Below, piece by piece: positions 5,351 to 6,350 of a DNA stretch of 6,350 bases. The stretch lies in the NCBI GenBank assembly GCA_021824055.1, contig JAKALV010000196.1:1-6350 (forward strand), given 5' to 3'. A model generated the notes under the pieces. The model worked only from the letters and a program-made list of their open reading frames with translations. It searched no databases and was not told where the DNA came from. The position numbers and the translations under genes were made by a program. This DNA comes from Acidobacteriota bacterium. GTDB taxonomy: Bacteria; Acidobacteriota; Vicinamibacteria; Vicinamibacterales; SCN-69-37. Numbering within the stretch: the stretch's first letter is position 1; every line of letters begins with the position of its first letter.

Positions 5351-6350
5351 GTTTCTGGTCGAGACATTCGGCTGCCAGATGAACTACCACGACAGCGAGC
5401 GCATTACCGGCCTGCTCGAAGCGGAGGGGTATGTCGCCACAGCCGACGAGGCGGACGCCGATCTGGTGGTCATGAATACGTGCAGCGTTCGCGAGCGCGC
5501 GGTCGACAAGCTCCGGTCTCGGCTCGGCGAAATCCGCGATGCCGGCGCTGAACGCGGCAAGACCCCGATGGTGGCGGTCACCGGCTGTGTGGCGCAGCAG
5601 GAAGGCGACAAGCTGTTTGCGGGCGGAACCTTGGTCGACGTGGTGGCCGGCACGCAGGCCGTCAAGCAACTGCCGCGGTTATTGGAGGAAGCCCGCGCGA
5701 CCCGCAAGCCGCGCGCCGACATCAATCCCTACGAGGATGTCTCGTTCCCTCTCGGCGTGTCCCATGGTTCGGATCCCGTCCGGGCCTGGGTCACGATCAT
5801 TGAAGGCTGCAATGAGTTCTGTTCGTTCTGCGTCGTGCCGTATACGCGGGGGCACGAGCGCATGCGGCCGGTGGGCGACATCCTGGCGGAGGTCCGCGAG
5901 GCCGCGCGCACCGGACACGCCGAAGTGCAGCTGCTCGGGCAGATCGTCAATCACTACCAGGCGCCGGACGAGGCCTGCGATTTCGCGGATCTGCTGCATC
6001 GCGTCCACGACGTGGCGGGCGTGCAGCGGATCCGCTTCGCGAGCCCGCATCCGCGTCATGTGTCCCCGCGCTTGATCGCGGCGATTCGCGATCTTCCGAA
6101 GGTGGCCAAGCATCTGCACCTGCCGGTCCAGTCGGGCTCGGATCGCATCCTCGGCGCCATGCGCCGGCGCTACACGCGAGCCGGTTACCTCGAGCAGTTG
6201 TCGGCGCTGCGCGAGGCGATTCCATCGATCGCGCTGTCCACCGACATGATCGTGGGTTTTCCCGGTGAGACGGACGAGGACTTCGAGCTCACGCTGGATC
6301 TCACGCGCCGGGCGCAGTATCACTCGATGTTCTCGTTCAAGTACTCGCCG
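5340..6350 (+). CDS. miaB: MiaB, tRNA i6A37 methylthiotransferase (radical SAM), 3' end outside window
   Basis: 337 codons are present of the usual 440 to 450; the frame is still open at the right edge. MiaB adds a methylthio group to N6-isopentenyladenosine at position 37 of tRNAs reading UNN codons. The N-terminal UPF0004 domain has the three ligands of the auxiliary Fe-S cluster: GCQMN (C12), NTCSVRE (C48) and TGCVAQ (C83). The radical SAM core has CNEFCSFC (C157, C161, C164) followed by VVPYTRG. Further family motifs are FASPHPRH, HLHLPVQSGSDRIL and STDMIVGFPGETDEDF. The N-x-C-S-V-R-E and CVVPYTRG motifs favour MiaB over RimO and MtaB. The start is GTG at 5340, giving MARKFLVETFGCQMN, and overlaps recN by 11 nt, so co-transcription is likely. 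One difference: the usual LLGQNVNSY motif reads LLGQIVNHY (I202). The C-terminal TRAM domain is not in the window. Confidence 0.95.
   Translation, partial: MARKFLVETFGCQMNYHDSERITGLLEAEGYVATADEADADLVVMNTCSVRERAVDKLRSRLGEIRDAGAERGKTPMVAVTGCVAQQEGDKLFAGGTLVDVVAGTQAVKQLPRLLEEARATRKPRADINPYEDVSFPLGVSHGSDPVRAWVTIIEGCNEFCSFCVVPYTRGHERMRPVGDILAEVREAARTGHAEVQLLGQIVNHYQAPDEACDFADLLHRVHDVAGVQRIRFASPHPRHVSPRLIAAIRDLPKVAKHLHLPVQSGSDRILGAMRRRYTRAGYLEQLSALREAIPSIALSTDMIVGFPGETDEDFELTLDLTRRAQYHSMFSFKYSP

Noticed and set aside
1..6350. Possible mobile, defence or otherwise undescribed system
   Set aside because: All coding space is explained by tol-pal, recN and miaB. There is no transposase, integrase, tRNA edge, spaced repeat array or compositional break that would mark an accessory insertion.

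Overview
The window is GC-rich and carries seven protein-coding genes with almost no spare DNA. Gene content and protein style suggest a Gram-negative (two-membrane) bacterium. The short proline-rich TolA-like protein, the many RR/RA-rich shadow frames and the neighbourhood as a whole fit Acidobacteriota (Vicinamibacteria-like). That assignment is my inference and is not proven by any marker here.

Minus strand, read from about 3560 down to 1: a complete Tol-Pal operon head in the classic order tolQ, tolR, tolA-like (TonB/TolA C-terminal family), tolB, then the first 39 codons of a pal-like lipoprotein running off the left edge. Spacings are tight (10 nt, 10 nt, a 4-nt ATGA overlap, 23 nt), so the five genes look like one transcript. 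A good sigma70-like promoter is visible upstream of tolQ (TTGGCA, 18 nt, TACTCT). Together these proteins form the envelope machine that uses the inner-membrane proton gradient (TolQ/TolR) to act through TolA on the periplasmic TolB and the outer-membrane lipoprotein Pal, for outer-membrane constriction at division and envelope integrity.

Plus strand, from about 3620 to 6350: recN (SMC-like DNA repair ATPase, complete), overlapping by 11 nt with miaB (tRNA-2-methylthio-N6-dimethylallyladenosine synthase, radical SAM), which runs off the right edge with 337 codons present. The 123-nt gap between tolQ and recN is a divergent promoter region.

I found no RNA gene, mobile element, CRISPR array, integration site or clear intrinsic terminator. 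This is an ordinary core-genome region, and I do not see a previously undescribed system in it. The points worth a second look are small: a TTG start on tolQ with an overlapping out-of-frame ATG mini-ORF, paired cysteines in TolB and TolA, a DNA repeat read in two frames in the RecN tail, and a non-canonical residue in a usually conserved MiaB motif.
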